NCBI GenBank assembly: GCA_001599815.1
Contig: BCIA01000006.1
Coordinates: 1,304,961-1,368,960, forward strand
Origin: Furcasterigmium furcatum
Lineage: Eukaryota; Ascomycota; Sordariomycetes; Glomerellales; Plectosphaerellaceae
DNA length: 64,000 nucleotides
Direction of reading: 5' to 3'
Below, one piece after another: positions 43,629 to 54,839 of the stretch. The position numbers and the translations under genes are program-made. Position 1 is the first letter of the stretch. Each line of letters starts with the position of its first letter. Below the pieces are notes generated by a model. The model had not been told where the DNA came from. It did not search any database and worked only from the letters and a program-made list of their open reading frames with translations.

Positions 43629-44600
43629 TCCGAATCCGCCGACGAACCGGCCCTCACGACGTCACGACCAAAATTCTTCTTTCTGCTTTGTTTCCCGCAT
43701 TGCGTGTATTTTTTATCCGACACTTGACACCCCTCGGCACCAGCCCAGCCAGTCCAGCAAGCGCAACTCTCTTTTTTCTACGTGCTTTTACAGGCTGTCG
43801 GTGTTGCAATGAGCGACCGCTGGCATTCGACGTCCAGCCCGCTCATTGTGACCAGACCTCGACGGCCTGCGTGCCCCCCCCTGCTCGGGCATCCATCCTC
43901 AGCAAGCATTTCTCGTTCTTCGACAGGCGTTCGAGGCATCTCGTCTACCCCTCAGACTTTCGGGGCATATCCATTCGATCACCCAGCGACTCCTGCGCCG
44001 CAGGCAGAGCGCTTTCAGACCGGCGAGCAGGCGTTTCCATGTTATCATTCTTATTTTTTGTGCGTGCGGCCTGCGCAAGGGGAGAGTTCAGGTTGGTGGT
44101 TCTTGCTACTTTACATACGCACTTTTAGTCATGGTTTGAGCGGAGGAGAGGAGGTGGAGGGAAAAGACGGAGAGGAGGCGACCTCCGGGGCGAGGCGCGG
44201 AGGCAGCGCGTGTACATAGTCGCCGCTTTGGCGGGTCTTGCTTCTGATACCCTCGAATTGCAATGCGCGCCGCCTGCTGGCGGTGGTTACTCTGAATGGG
44301 ATCTGACACGTTTATGTGATGTGTGATATGTCGTTTTAGGGCGACGCCTCACAGGTCTTGGATGCCCTGTTTTGGATCTCGGGTGTCTGTCGACACCATA
44401 TTCATTATCGTGCTCATTGAACCCCGACCTCCGTCAAGCAGGTCCGTCGTTCTCAGCCTGTCTGTCATACGAGACGAGCCACCTCAAAAGGACAGACCAA
44501 GATAATCTGCAAAATATACCCGCGTAACGCCAAACGCCACTCCTCCATGCGATGCTTCCTGGCTCCATATGTCTTGACTCGACCTGCCTGCCCTGCATGT
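43629..44600. other. Convergent 3' region, teaR / pri2
   Basis: 970 bp between stop codons; long 3' UTRs are likely. Overlapping frames have no family features. Confidence 0.4.
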
Positions 44601-46257
44601 TCAACCTTCCATCTTGACATCCGCGTCCCGCGCCTTGTCCAGGTTCTTGAGCAGGTAGCTCCGCTTGAAATACTCGTTCGGGTGGACGAGGGTCTCGAGC
44701 TGCGCGGAGGTGTAGATGCCGTCGTCCTTGGCCTTTCGGATCTCCTGCTTGTGGAGGTGTTCGAAGACGCTGCGCGAAGGGGGGTTAGCGGTGTACAACA
44801 AAACAACGCAAAGCAACGGGTGAGAAAGCAGGAAACGTACCGGTTACACGCCATGTGGAACTTCTGGCTGTCCTTGTCCTCCTTGACGCCCTGCAGCACG
44901 GACCGGTCGCTGACGCCCATCTGCTGCACCAGCGCGTTGAGGTTCTCGAGGTCGAAGTGCCTGTAGGGGCAGCCGTGGGCCTCGCCGGGGCCGGGGGGGT
45001 GCTCGGTGAGGATCTTCTGGCAGCTGAAGGGGCTGTAGCCGCGTCCGCGGCGGTTGGAGTCGCCGCCGACGTCGCCGTAGGCGTGGCGGGCGTTGTACCT
45101 GTAGTCCTTGTTGAACTGGTCGTCGGTGATCTTGCGGAAGCTCTGGCGCCAGAAGAGGAGGAACTCCTCGAGGTTGAGGCCGATGCCCTTGAGGAAGAGG
45201 GTGTACTGGAGGCGGCCGTAGTGCTTGAGGTGGGCGTCGCGGCGGAGGGAGCGGTGGAGGTGGGACATGCAGGCGGGGAAGTGGGCGGAGAGGGCGTCGA
45301 CGCTCGCGGCGGAGATCTCGGCGCCGGGGGCGGCGCTGGCGGAGCCGGAGAGGTAGGAGGCGTCGGGGGTGATGAAGTTCTTGGAGAGGTGGGCGAGGAT
45401 GGGGGTGAGGCGGTCGTCCTCGTCGATGCGGGGGAGGGCGCGGGCGGTGAGCTCGAGCTGGCGGTCGAGGCGGGACGTGAACTCGGTGAGGACCATGGAG
45501 GCCTGCTCGCGGGCGGGGACGAAGGCCTTGCCGCCCTTGAGGAAGACGCGGCGCTGCTCGATGAGCTCGGGGACGCGCATCCAGTCGACCTTGAACCAGG
45601 CGTCGTCGTCGGTCTGGCTGCCGGGGGTGGAGGAGAGGGCTGCGCCCTTCCGGGTCATGGCGGCGAGCTCGGCGGCGTACTCGCGGCGCTCGTCCTCGGT
45701 GACGGTCTCCCACCAGTCGAGCGCGAGGCCGGCGACGAAGGCGGCGCGGTCCTGGGAGTCGTCCGAGTTGAAGCGGAGGCGGAAGAGCATGGACTCGACG
45801 CGGGAGAAGCGGCGGCGCAGGTCCTCGGTGGAGGCGAAGGCGAGGCGCAGGATGAAGTGGCTGTAGTGGTCCTTTTGGCGCTGGGCGAAGATCTGGGGGG
45901 ACTGGGAGATGTTGGACTCGAGGGGGAGGTACTTGTCGAGGAGGGGCTTCATGTGTATTGCCGTCTCGGAAGGGGACTTGTTGCGAAAGCTGCAAGCCTC
46001 GAGCTCGGCGAGGACTGGGTTTGCCTGTTAGCTTGGAGGGGAGGGGGCATGGAGGTGGCCGACGCACTTCGTAACCTGTCAATAGCCCATTGCTCAAACT
46101 GCTCGAGGGTGATGTCTGCTGTCGGCGGGTCGACGTAGAAGCTGAGGCGATGGGGATACTGCTGCTCCTTGTACGCGGCCTCGGCGAACTGCTTCTTGCG
46201 GTGGTCGGTCACGTTGCGCCGCTTGGAGTCGATGCGGTGGTAGTCCGGCCGGAGCAT
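44601..46257 (-). CDS. pri2: DNA primase large subunit (PriL, Fe-S)
   Basis: 510 aa from exons 46257-46068, 46014-44841 and 44769-44601 (introns 53 and 71 nt). It is the regulatory subunit of primase in the DNA polymerase alpha complex and makes the RNA-DNA initiator with PriS. Family blocks are HRLSFYVDPP, EQFEQWAIDRLR-ILAELE, DHYSHFILRLAF, WFKVDWMRVPELIEQRRVFL and KHYGRLQYTLFLKGIGL. The C-terminal domain has the four cluster cysteines in FPACMSHLH, PFSCQKIL, HGCPYRHFD and HMACNR. The last exon (VFEHLHKQEIRKAKDDG, HPNEYFKRSY) is small and easily missed. A 21-bp tandem repeat lies just upstream in the probable leader. Confidence 0.93.
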
Positions 46258-47229
46258 GGCTGTGGTTGAGAGGACTGTACCTCTGTGGTCTGTGTGGTGT
46301 TGAGTTGGAGGTGAATGTCGTCGAGTTGGTGGTGAATGTCGTCGAGTTGGTGGTCGTCAATCGCAAAATGTGGATTGGATGTTGAGGATGCACTTTGGTC
46401 AAGGAAAGTTGTCGCTGCGGGAGACGCGTCGTGGCGCGTCGTGGGGCGACACCAATTAACGAGGGGGCCGCCGCACGGACCACTTCGCGTTGCCCCTGAG
46501 CCTTTCCAGATTGATGACCAGACGCCGCCCCCCTTTTCTGCCATGGAGCTGTCCGCGATTCTGGACTTGATTGTTCACCATAATGCACTCCGCACTACGT
46601 CTCAGAATCCCACCACTCCAGAACTCCAGCCCATGACACAGCCATATAGTCATTGTCATAATCTTCCTGCCCAGGGTGGATCATGCATCCGAAGATCCGT
46701 GGACGACCACATCACACCCACATCGCGTAGCTCAACGCCCTGGTTACACTTGAGCTGTTCATGATCTAGCACTGACGAGGAGTGGCAGAGAGGCCTTCCT
46801 TCGGAATACGGAATGAGTGCCTCTGCACATTTATGTGGAGTGTCTTCCCACCAAAGGCCCCCGTGAGATTCTGGAGGAATGGTTGGGTGGCGACCGCCTG
46901 AACGCCAAGATGGACCCTGCCGACTAAAATAGTAGCAATACTGTCATGTGTGCTGACTACAGGATCATCCCCATGTCTCAGAGACTCTGCCTTCAAGGCA
47001 CAACTATTAGAGGCCATGAGGGTTGGGGTAAACGACGCCTTCGAACATCACATCAAGGGCTTCGGAACATCCCAGTAGAAGATGGCCAGAATACAAGGTA
47101 TATTCACAACGGCTATGTAGCATAGATGTGCAGGAGAAGCGAAGTATTTGCATGAAGAAGGACTGCAGCCGGGTCTCTTGCGCTAGGCGCGACAGACAGA
47201 CGGCCCGTCCGCATGGCGTCGAGTCCCGC
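46258..47229. other. pri2 promoter and AA9 3' side
   Basis: About 970 bp. Apart from the tandem repeat at 46302-46358 nothing is recognised. Confidence 0.4.
46302..46358 (-). repeat. 21-bp tandem repeat in the pri2 leader
   Basis: Nearly three units with a period of 21 bp start at 46302, 46323 and 46344 (GAGTTGGTGGTGAATGTCGTC on plus; the first differs by one base, the last is partial). It begins 45 bp before the pri2 ATG. The unit contains no ATG on the gene strand. Confidence 0.75.
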
Positions 47230-48257
47230 TTAGATGCACTGGGAGTACCACTGGTTGCTGACGCGGCAGGTGCCGGCGGAGCAGCACGTGGGGCCGGAGA
47301 AGCCCTGGCCGCCGCACTGTCCGTACATCGCGGCGCAGTTGGCGCTGGGAGGAGCGGGAGCAGGGGCATCGTCGGCGGGAGGGGCGGGGGTGGTGGGAGC
47401 AGGAGTAGTGTTGTCCTCCTCCTCGGCGGCCGGGGGAGGGGCGGGGGCGGAGCCGGAGCTGGAGCCGTCCCAGACGGGGGGGCCGGGGAAGGCGAAGGGC
47501 TTGTGGCCGCCGTAGATGGAGAAGTTGGCGTATTCGTCGCTGTCCTTGTAGGCGCCGGGGAACTTGACCATGGGGCCGGGGGTGCCGTTGCCACCGCCGG
47601 TGACCTTGATCTGGACGCAGGAGACGAAGTGCTCGGGCTGGTTGACGTGAGAGCGGTGAATACCTAAAGAGTGTTAGTGGCGACCGAGAGATAGCTACGC
47701 GGATACGAGAATGACTTACCGATGTGCTCCATGCGCAGGAGGTACTCGCCGCTGGGGGTGCCGGCGGGGATGGTGGCGGTCATGTCGGTCTTGTCCCAGG
47801 TGCACCAGGCGTCGGTGGTGAAGTCGCCGGACTGGCTGCAGACGCCGGTCTGGCCGATCTTGAACCAGTCGCCGGAGCCGTCGTAGGCCTTGACGTCGTC
47901 GCCGGGGGCGCGGGACAGGTAGTACAGGCCGGGGCCGGGGTGCTGCATGGTGGCGAGCACGCCGAGGCGGACGGTCACGTCGCTGCCGGCGGCGACCTCG
48001 AGGATGTCGGTCCTGCCGGCGCTGGAGAAGGCGCCCTGGTTGCAGACGATATCGGGCCCGTCGGCGAAGGAGCCGTCGCGGATGTCGGCCGCGGGGTTCG
48101 AGGAGAACTTGATGGGGTTGAACTTGGTGGGACGGGTGAAGTCGCGGATGTACTGGAAGGCCCGGGTGGGCGCGCCGTTGATAACGACAGCGTCGAAGAA
48201 GTAGTGGGCCGAGGCCACCTGGGCGGTTGCGGCGAAGAGGACGGCGGAGACCTTCAT
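47230..48257 (-). CDS. AA9 lytic polysaccharide monooxygenase with CBM1
   Basis: 323 aa from exons 48257-47720 and 47663-47230 (56-nt GTAAGT...TAG intron). A signal peptide (1-17, cut after VASA) leaves His18 at the mature N-terminus, the first copper ligand of the histidine brace. His106 (ATMQHPGPGLYY) is the second. The AA9 block EYLLRMEHI-GIHRSHVNQPEHFVSC follows, with second-sphere His182. At the axial position, where AA9 enzymes usually have Tyr, Phe192 is found, and Glu190 replaces the usual Gln. A Pro/Ala/Thr linker leads to a C-terminal CBM1 (about 288-323; CAAMYGQCGGQGFSGPTCC) for cellulose binding. The enzyme should be secreted and act on plant cell-wall glucan. Confidence 0.92.
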
Positions 48258-49516
48258 GGTGATGGCGTGGATGCAAATAGGTGAATATCAAGTCTAGCTT
48301 GAGTAACGAATGAATGAACTGCCACGAGTGAGTGGGCCTGAAAGAAAGAATGAATGACTGAAGGGAGAAAAGAATGTGAACCTGTAGATGAGCCTCTGGG
48401 AGCAGAATCAACAACAGAGGCGCGGAGGCGAGTCCATTTTATGTTGATGTCCGAGGTGGGCTGATGAGGCGGCTCTGAGGTCGAATCCGGCCAAGCGGCG
48501 CCCTTTCACTGCAATTTAGCTGTCGGGTAGACGATGTTACAGGTTGATTGTCCCGTCAGCCACTGGTGGTCTCTGGGTAGCGCGTGGCCTGGCGAGGTTT
48601 ACATGCCGATTGGTTGGATCGTGAGCCTCAGGGGCCGGAGGTCAGGGCCCCCCAGCTCCATCTTCTTTCATTGAGGGACCCAGGCGGGAGTGCGTCCGAG
48701 AATGGAACATGGTGAAACCAAGGGGCCCTGGCAAAAATTGCAGTGCAAATGAAAGTATTCATGACCTAATGCTGACAACCATGTCGGCTCCTCCACCGGC
48801 TTGGCGATTCGCGAGCATCCAATGGTTATACACGGGCACCCTGAGCATCCCGGCGCTTCCTGGCCTGGGCCTGCATGGTCTGGACTCAGGAACACGGAGA
48901 CTATGATAGGAGCGCATGACGCATCCGAAATAGTCTCTAGTCCCGGCAGATGCTCGATCGGTTGGAGGCTTTCAAGATGAAGCACGATGACACATAGATA
49001 CGAGAGTATACCTCCTCTGTGACTTTGTTACAGCGTAGAAGCTGTGGGAAGAATTGACGGACGACTTTGGTGACCTATGAAGTACTGTGGGTACCTAGTG
49101 GTTGAGCTCCATGAAGGATCCAGCCCGAGGAGTACTTCGAGTGCGGAAGCCATAGCAAAGTTCGGATTAAATTGTTTAAAATCTCGACTATTGTCAAGAA
49201 GTTTCCCCGTCATCTGTGTTGCCCCTTAAGAATTAATAGAATCGACGTCAGAGGAAAGACTCTCCCTTTTGTCGAGACGGGGTGGTGGCGTCGGCTTCAT
49301 ATCGGAATTCACGTCGGAATTGTTGTCGGAATTAATTTCAACTCGCGGAGACGGCGCCGGTGTTAGCACTCAGTACTCCCCGCGCCAGGGCGCTCAGAGT
49401 CGGCGGGAAGGCCGACCACCACGATGATTGGGGTATTATTTCTTCGATAAGGGTGTCACGTTCAAGTCCTCCTGCACAGCAATCACCCTCGAGTGACAGA
49501 CACGAGCCCCGACAAG
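48258..49516. promoter_or_regulatory. Divergent promoter, AA9 / aldolase
   Basis: 1.26 kb. The right end holds the direct repeats at 49302-49333. The left end is the AA9 promoter and leader. No gene is seen between. Confidence 0.45.
49302..49333 (+). promoter_or_regulatory. Three direct repeats of TCGGAATT, 12-bp period
   Basis: TCGGAATT at 49302-49309, 49314-49321 and 49326-49333, exactly 12 bp apart, about 185 bp before the aldolase ATG. The base before each is A, G, G. Each carries a CGG triplet, the half-site of Zn2Cys6 factors, and such a gene lies next door. The same 9-mer GTCGGAATT recurs upstream of the SDR gene. Confidence 0.65.
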
Positions 49517-50457
49517 ATGGCATCATATCCCGAGAACAACCGCACGTGGCAGATCATCCACAACGCCAGGAAGGGCGGTTACGCCGTGGGCGGCTTCTGC
49601 GTGTAAGTCTACGACGACCTCGCTTCTCATAGGTCGAGTTGAGGCTGGTTGACTGACGCGGTCTGCTGGACAGGTACAACACGGAGGGCGTGCTGGCCGT
49701 CATCAAAGCCGCCGAGCGGTGCCGGTCGCCGGCGCTGATCCAGTTCTTCCCGTGGACGTTGCACTTCCAGGGCCCGGCGTTCGTCAAGTACGCCTCGGAG
49801 GTGGCGCGCGCGGCGTCGGTGCCCGTCGCGGTGCACCTCGACCACTGCCTGGAGCCGAGCGACGCGGACATTGCGCTCGAGTGCGCGTTCGACTCGATCA
49901 TGGTGGACGGGTCCATGTTCGACGAGGAGGAGAACGTGCGGTACGTGCGGTCGGTGGTCGAGCGGGCGGCGGCCAGAGGGATCACGGTCGAGGCGGAGCT
50001 GGGGCGCATGGAGGGCGGCGAGGACGGGGTGCCGACGCTGGACCACGAAGGCGTGTGGACGAAGCCGGAGGAGGCGGCCGAGTTCGTGCGCCGGACGGGC
50101 GTGCACTTCCTGGCGCCGAGCTTCGGCAACGTCCACGGGCCGTATCCGCCCGGGGGCGCCGAGAAGCACTGGCAGCTCGAGAGGCTGGAGAAGATCCATG
50201 CGGCACTGGGCGACGAGACGCCCATGGTGCTGCACGGGACGCACCCGCTGTCGGACGACATGGTACGGGTTGGCATGGCCAGGGGCATGGTCAAGGTCAA
50301 CCAGAACCGCAGTGTGCGGAACGAGTACCACCAGTTCCTCGCGGGGAACGCCTCGTCGACGGAGCTGACGTCGCTGCAGTCCAGGAGCGTGGAGGAGTAT
50401 TCCAAGGGCATTGAGAGGGTGATGGTCGAGGTGTTCCGGTCGAACGGCAAGGCGTAG
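49517..50457 (+). CDS. Class II (zinc) ketose-bisphosphate-type aldolase
   Basis: 289 aa from exons 49517-49602 and 49674-50457 (71-nt GTAAGT...CAG intron splitting Val29). It has the length and motifs of small class II aldolases (fructose- or tagatose-bisphosphate type): GGFC-VYNTEG, VAVHLDHC with catalytic Asp85 and metal His86, EAELGRMEGGEDG, NVHGPYPPG with His183, and VLHGTHPLSDD with His216. The normal phosphate-binding end N-x-D/S-T-D/E is replaced by NQNRS (Asn238 kept, Arg241 at the Thr place), so the substrate may not be fructose-1,6-bisphosphate. It leads a group of catabolic genes (regulator, SDR, transporter, hydrolase) that share promoter motifs. Reaction class is firm; substrate unknown. 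Confidence 0.85.
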
Positions 50458-50822
50458 GGTGTTAGACGGACGGCCCAGGATAGAGCAGGATAGAGACCAT
50501 GAGCTTTGGCTCCTAAGAGGTACTTATTACAGTACTAAAGTACAAAGTAAATGCATAGAGCATGTTAGAATGAATCCTCTGCCACTTTCATGATAGTAGA
50601 AACCTTGTGATATGTCCGCGAACAGAACGTCACCTTCAGTTTTCAAGTGCCAGTCGACCCCGAGCTCCCAAGTTCAACAAGTCCATTCTCCTGTGCCACA
50701 GCGACTGCTTGAGGTGGTGCTGCAACTGGACTTTTAGCTCCCCAAGACCCTGTAGGCGGGTGCTTTAGCGTCCCGGTTGTGGGGAAATCGCGGGGATCAT
50801 TCCGCGTGGAGTCGCAAACATC
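50458..50822. other. Aldolase to regulator intergenic
   Basis: 365 bp in tandem orientation; no copy of the TCGGAATT element seen here. Confidence 0.4.
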
Positions 50823-53505
50823 ATGACCGAGGCCGCTCCATCGTCTCTCCTCCAACTTCAACCATCCCGAGTCACGACACTGACGAGACCTCCCTCTCTC
50901 GGGGCACACATCATGGCCAGCAATCCGCTCTCGCCGGGTGCTTCGCCCACACCGGCAAGGAAGAAATATGTGACGAGGTACGCGAAATGCTCGACCGGAG
51001 CTCGATCAACTGAATTGAATACTGACGACCTCGGGGCTTATCAGGGCCTGCGAGTACGTTCTTCCTCTGACTCAAACGACGACAAAGGCTCGAAAAGAAC
51101 CCAACTGACTCCTAAGCTCCTGCAAAAAGCGCAAGTCCAAGTGTGACGGCTGCGAGCCATGCGTTCGCTGCGTCAACTCGGAGATAGGTGCGAACCGGCC
51201 ACCCATCACGACAGAACTGTCGCAGTACTGACGCTTGAATGCCTGCCAGACTGTACCTACAACATGTCGTACAATCGCGTCCAGAGGCGGCATCTCGTAA
51301 GCATTGACTCCTCTCATGACGGCTGCTGGACTCACCAAAGCAGCTCCATAACCGACAAGAGTCACGCCGCCAACGGGCCAGTACCACTTCGCAGGCATCC
51401 GAGAAGACAGGCAATGATACTGTCACAGCCCACCGCCCTGTTGATCCCCCGGCATCGCATAGCTCGGAGAAGAGAGCCGATGACACTGGTACGTGATTAG
51501 CTTTCACGAGGTGAGGTCGTTCACGACACTGACGACCGCCCAGGGGACGCCAGCGTCCATGAGTTCCTACGCCGAGTCTCGGACCATCTGGCCCAGGTCG
51601 GCCAGGGGCTCCCCCGGAACCTCCTCAAGAGAGACCGGGACAGTCTTGACGGCGTGAGCTCCAGTGCCCGGGCATTCACGCTGCCCGACAGGGCCGTTGC
51701 CGCCGGATACGTCGAGTGCTTCTTTGACCATGCCTTGGTGACGTATCGGTATCTGAATAAGCTGGAGATCCAAAATCTCCTGGACCTGATTTACGCTGAA
51801 GACGAAGCTACGTGGCAGGACCATGTCACCATGGCCGTGATGCTCCTCGTGATGGGCATTGGGTGAGTCCAACCACTGTTGGAACGTGACGGCTCGGCTG
51901 ATTGTGTCCCAGATGTCTGTGGACGGCTTCTTGGAAGAACGACCCCCTTCCGCCTTGGAGGAAAAAAGCGTAGGGTGCCAAAAGTCTCACTTCTGCATCA
52001 GAAATACTGACAAAGAACAGGTACAAGTTCTTGCAGGCGGCAGAGGCGCGGCTTGATGAAACCCGTGGCCTATTTCCTCCTACAATCGGGCTGGTTCAAG
52101 CCCAGGTCTTGAAGTGCCAACTCGAACTGGGATCCAGCCGATTTAACAGCGCTTGGTTGACCCTCGGCCTCGCCGTGCGGCTGGGTCAGGCCATCGACAT
52201 CCAGCGCGAGCAGCCCTCGGCAACTCCCATAGAGGCACACTATCAAAGGAACCTCTTCTGGGCCATGTTTATTATTGATCGGTGAGCAGTCCGTTCATCG
52301 AGACGTCCCAGGATCAACTTAACACCTGTAGATACCTGGCCGTCATCCTCGGCCGTCCCATGGCTATCCACGAGAGCGACATCACGGTCTCCCTGGGCTC
52401 CGACCTTCACCCAGATGTTGCCGCCCACCTCGGGCCCCATGAAAGAAAATTGCTGACTGGCGTCGTGGCCCATGCCAGGCTGACCCGTCTCCTGGGGCAC
52501 ATCATCGCCAAGCTCTACCCTGGCTCTCGGGGCACGGGGGCGCCTATTGATCAGGCTGTGTTGGAGCTTGAAGCTGAAGTCCAGCAATGGCTCCGAGATA
52601 CGCCCTCGTTCTTTCACCCGCGTCAGGATGTACCCGGAGGCCAGGGCCAGGGCCAAGACAGCGATTTCTACGACGTCCCCTGGGTCTTCCGGCGCCAGCA
52701 GCGCACGGTGAGGGCTGCCTTCTTCTTTGCCAACATGCTGATACACAGGGGCTGCCTGCTCGTCGAGTTCCTGCATCAGTCTCCCAGCACGCCGCGGTCG
52801 AGCCCGTCATCGCAGCGTGTCAAGGCCTGTGTCGACAATGCGCTCGCCATGGTCATGCTGGCGGCCGACTTTGGCGTCGAGGAGTGCAAGTACAATGCGG
52901 CCTTCTGGGTGAGATTCCTTCACCTGATGTCACCTCGGAGGTACTGACGAGACTAGACAACATCCCATTTCCTGTTCTGCGCAATCTCGATTCTCTTGGT
53001 GTACCTGACCCTGTACCAGGAATCGGACGACAGGGCGACAATCGAGGCGGCCATCGCGGAGGCCATGAAGGTGCATCGCAAGCTGGACTGCAGTGCCAAC
53101 GTCAACACGCAGCGGTTGTTGGAGGTGAGTTTTTCTTCCTTCGACGCAAGAAAGAAGTGACTTACGAGTACGTCGCAGGAATCCCGTACTCGAGCCGAGA
53201 CGGTCCGCCAGATGGCTCCGCCGACGGCAGAGCAGCCGCCTCCTGCCCGAGACGAAACCCAAGCGCCTGAGGTGTCTTCTGACTTTGACGCATCGACGGC
53301 GGTCGAGATGACGCAGATGGACGGGGAGGCACCTTTCGGGCTGGACGGCCGATTTATCAACGACTCGATGGACGGCGCGAGCCTGGGACCGTTCGGTACC
53401 ACCGGGGACTTCGACATGATCATGGACCTCGGGTTCGACAACACATCCTTTGCGTTCCAGGGATTCGGGGGAGGAGAGCACGACTTTGCCTTTGAGGGCG
53501 CATGA
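50823..53505 (+). CDS. Zn2Cys6 transcription factor with fungal-specific TF domain
   Basis: 692 aa (662 if the ATG at 50913 is used) from ten exons: 50823-50977, 51045-51053, 51117-51187, 51250-51296, 51344-51488, 51544-51862, 52021-52281, 52332-52908, 52957-53124 and 53179-53505. Phases all agree. Exon 2 is only 9 nt; with exons 1, 3 and 4 it builds the zinc cluster RACDSCKKRKSKCDG, CEPCVRC, EIDCTYN (C-x2-C-x6-C-x5-C-x2-C-x6-C). Intron 2 ends in AAG, an unusual acceptor. The middle domain has DRYLAVILGRPMAI typical of fungal regulators, and the acidic, Phe/Gly-rich end could activate transcription. It lies inside the aldolase-SDR-MFS cluster and is the likely reader of its CGG-containing repeats (inference). 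Confidence 0.85.
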
Positions 53506-53547
53506 CCTCTCATCTAATGTATTATTACTCTTCATACCAAGGCAAAT

Positions 53548-54561
53548 CTAGCCCGTCGACGACGTGATACCGCCGTCCACCACGATCTTCTGCCCCGTGA
53601 TGTACCTGCTCTGCTGCGACGCCAGGAACACCGCCGTCATGGCCACGTCGAACGAGTCGCCCATGCGGCCCATCGGCACTGCCTTGTTCCTCTTGGCCAC
53701 GAACCCGGCCAGGTCGCCGCCGGCGTACTTGTCCGCCAGCATGCCGACGAGCGGCGTGTGCATCAGCCCCGGCACGACGACGTTCATGCGCACGTTCCGC
53801 GGCGCGTAGATGACCGCCGTCGCCTTGGTGAACTGGATCACGGCCGCCTTGGTCGCCGAGTACGCCACCTGCGGCTTGCCGATGTACCGCATCCCCGCGA
53901 TCGACGCCACGTTGACCACGGCGCCGTGGCCCTGCCGCTCCATCAGCGGCAGGATGTGGTGGCAGCAGAGGTACACGGACTTGAGGTTCACGTTAGTCTG
54001 CGCGTCCCAGACCTTCTCGGTCATCTCGGCGGGGCCGCCGGGCTCGGAGCGGCCGACGTTGCTGCAGACGGTGTTAGTTGTGCGGGCGAGGGGGTGGGCG
54101 GTGCCGCTCACTTGATGAGGATGTCGATGCGGCCGTACTTGGCGAGGCACGCGTCGACGGCGGCCTTGACGCTCTCGTCATTTGTCACGTCCGCCGCGAC
54201 GACGGTCACGTCGCCCCCCTCGGCGACGATGCGCTTCTGGGTGTGCTGGGCCGGCTCGAGGTAGAGGTCGCAGCCGAAGATGTGGGCGCCGTTCTTCGCC
54301 AGCACCCGTGCCGTGGCGGCGCCGTTCCCCCACATCTCCTGGTCGCCGGTCTGGCCGATGCCCGTCACTGGGTGTGTTAGAAGTGGTGTGGGAGATGGCA
54401 AGTCCGGGGATATGCATACAGAAGACGACCTTGTCCTTGAGATCAGGGTAGGACGCTTGGAGGGCAGCCTCATTGGTAAGGGCGGCCGGGGTATTCGAAG
54501 AACCGTTGGCCGTGCCGTTCTGGGCCGCAGTGGGCATGTTTCCGTCTGTTGCGATAGTCAT
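53548..54561 (-). CDS. Short-chain dehydrogenase/reductase
   Basis: 303 aa from exons 54561-54420, 54367-54112 and 54061-53548 (introns 52 and 50 nt). The NAD(P)-binding start reads LTGIGQTGDQEMWGNG, a longer glycine loop than the classical TGxxxGxG, and is seen in a fungal SDR subgroup. DLYLEP follows strand 2, NNVG is the N-N-x-G motif, and NVASIAGMRYIGKPQVAYSATK supplies the catalytic Ser, Tyr and Lys. An Asp after strand 2 (GCDL) suggests NAD. It should oxidise a hydroxyl of a sugar or acid. It ends only 42 bp from the stop of the convergent regulator, and its promoter has an inverted repeat of the cluster element. Confidence 0.9.
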
Positions 54562-54650
54562 GATGAGCGAGTTTGTGTCTACTGAACAGGTGTAGTGGCT
54601 GGTGTTTGGCGGTAGAGTCGACGGTCTAACCAGGTCCCGCGAAACTCAGT

Positions 54651-54656
54651 CTTATA
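54651..54656 (-). promoter_or_regulatory. TATA box of the SDR gene
   Basis: TATAAG on the minus strand, about 90 bp before the ATG at 54561. Confidence 0.4.
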
Positions 54657-54817
54657 TTCCCTGTTAACGCGCCATGGCGGAATTCCCAACGGTCTCTGGC
54701 TGTGCTGCCCTGGACTCTTCCTCCGGCGGGAGCCATCATGGAGACAGATGCGGCTCGTGACGGCTAGGAGGATGCTCCCGACATGCACAGCCAACCTGTT
54801 GTCCAAGCCGCTGGCTC

Positions 54818-54839
54818 GTCGGAATTGGTGAATTCCGAC
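54818..54839. promoter_or_regulatory. Inverted repeat GTCGGAATT-N4-AATTCCGAC
   Basis: Perfect 9-bp arms around GGTG, about 260 bp upstream of the SDR ATG. Each arm is the 9-mer found twice in the aldolase promoter. Inverted CGG triplets fit a dimeric Zn2Cys6 protein. A weaker half-site lies at 54678-54684. Confidence 0.65.

Noticed and set aside
44844..46138. Long frames on both strands overlapping pri2 (427 and 417 codons)
   Set aside because: Arg/Pro-rich or Glu/Gly/Val-rich shadows of the primase exons, whose own frame has the four cluster cysteines.
48470..48500. tRNA B-box-like GGTCGAATCC
   Set aside because: No A box at the right distance and no cloverleaf could be folded around it.
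50978..51146. Continuation of the first exon frame of the Zn2Cys6 gene without splicing
   Set aside because: It destroys the zinc cluster; the spliced reading through a 9-nt exon gives a perfect C6 motif.
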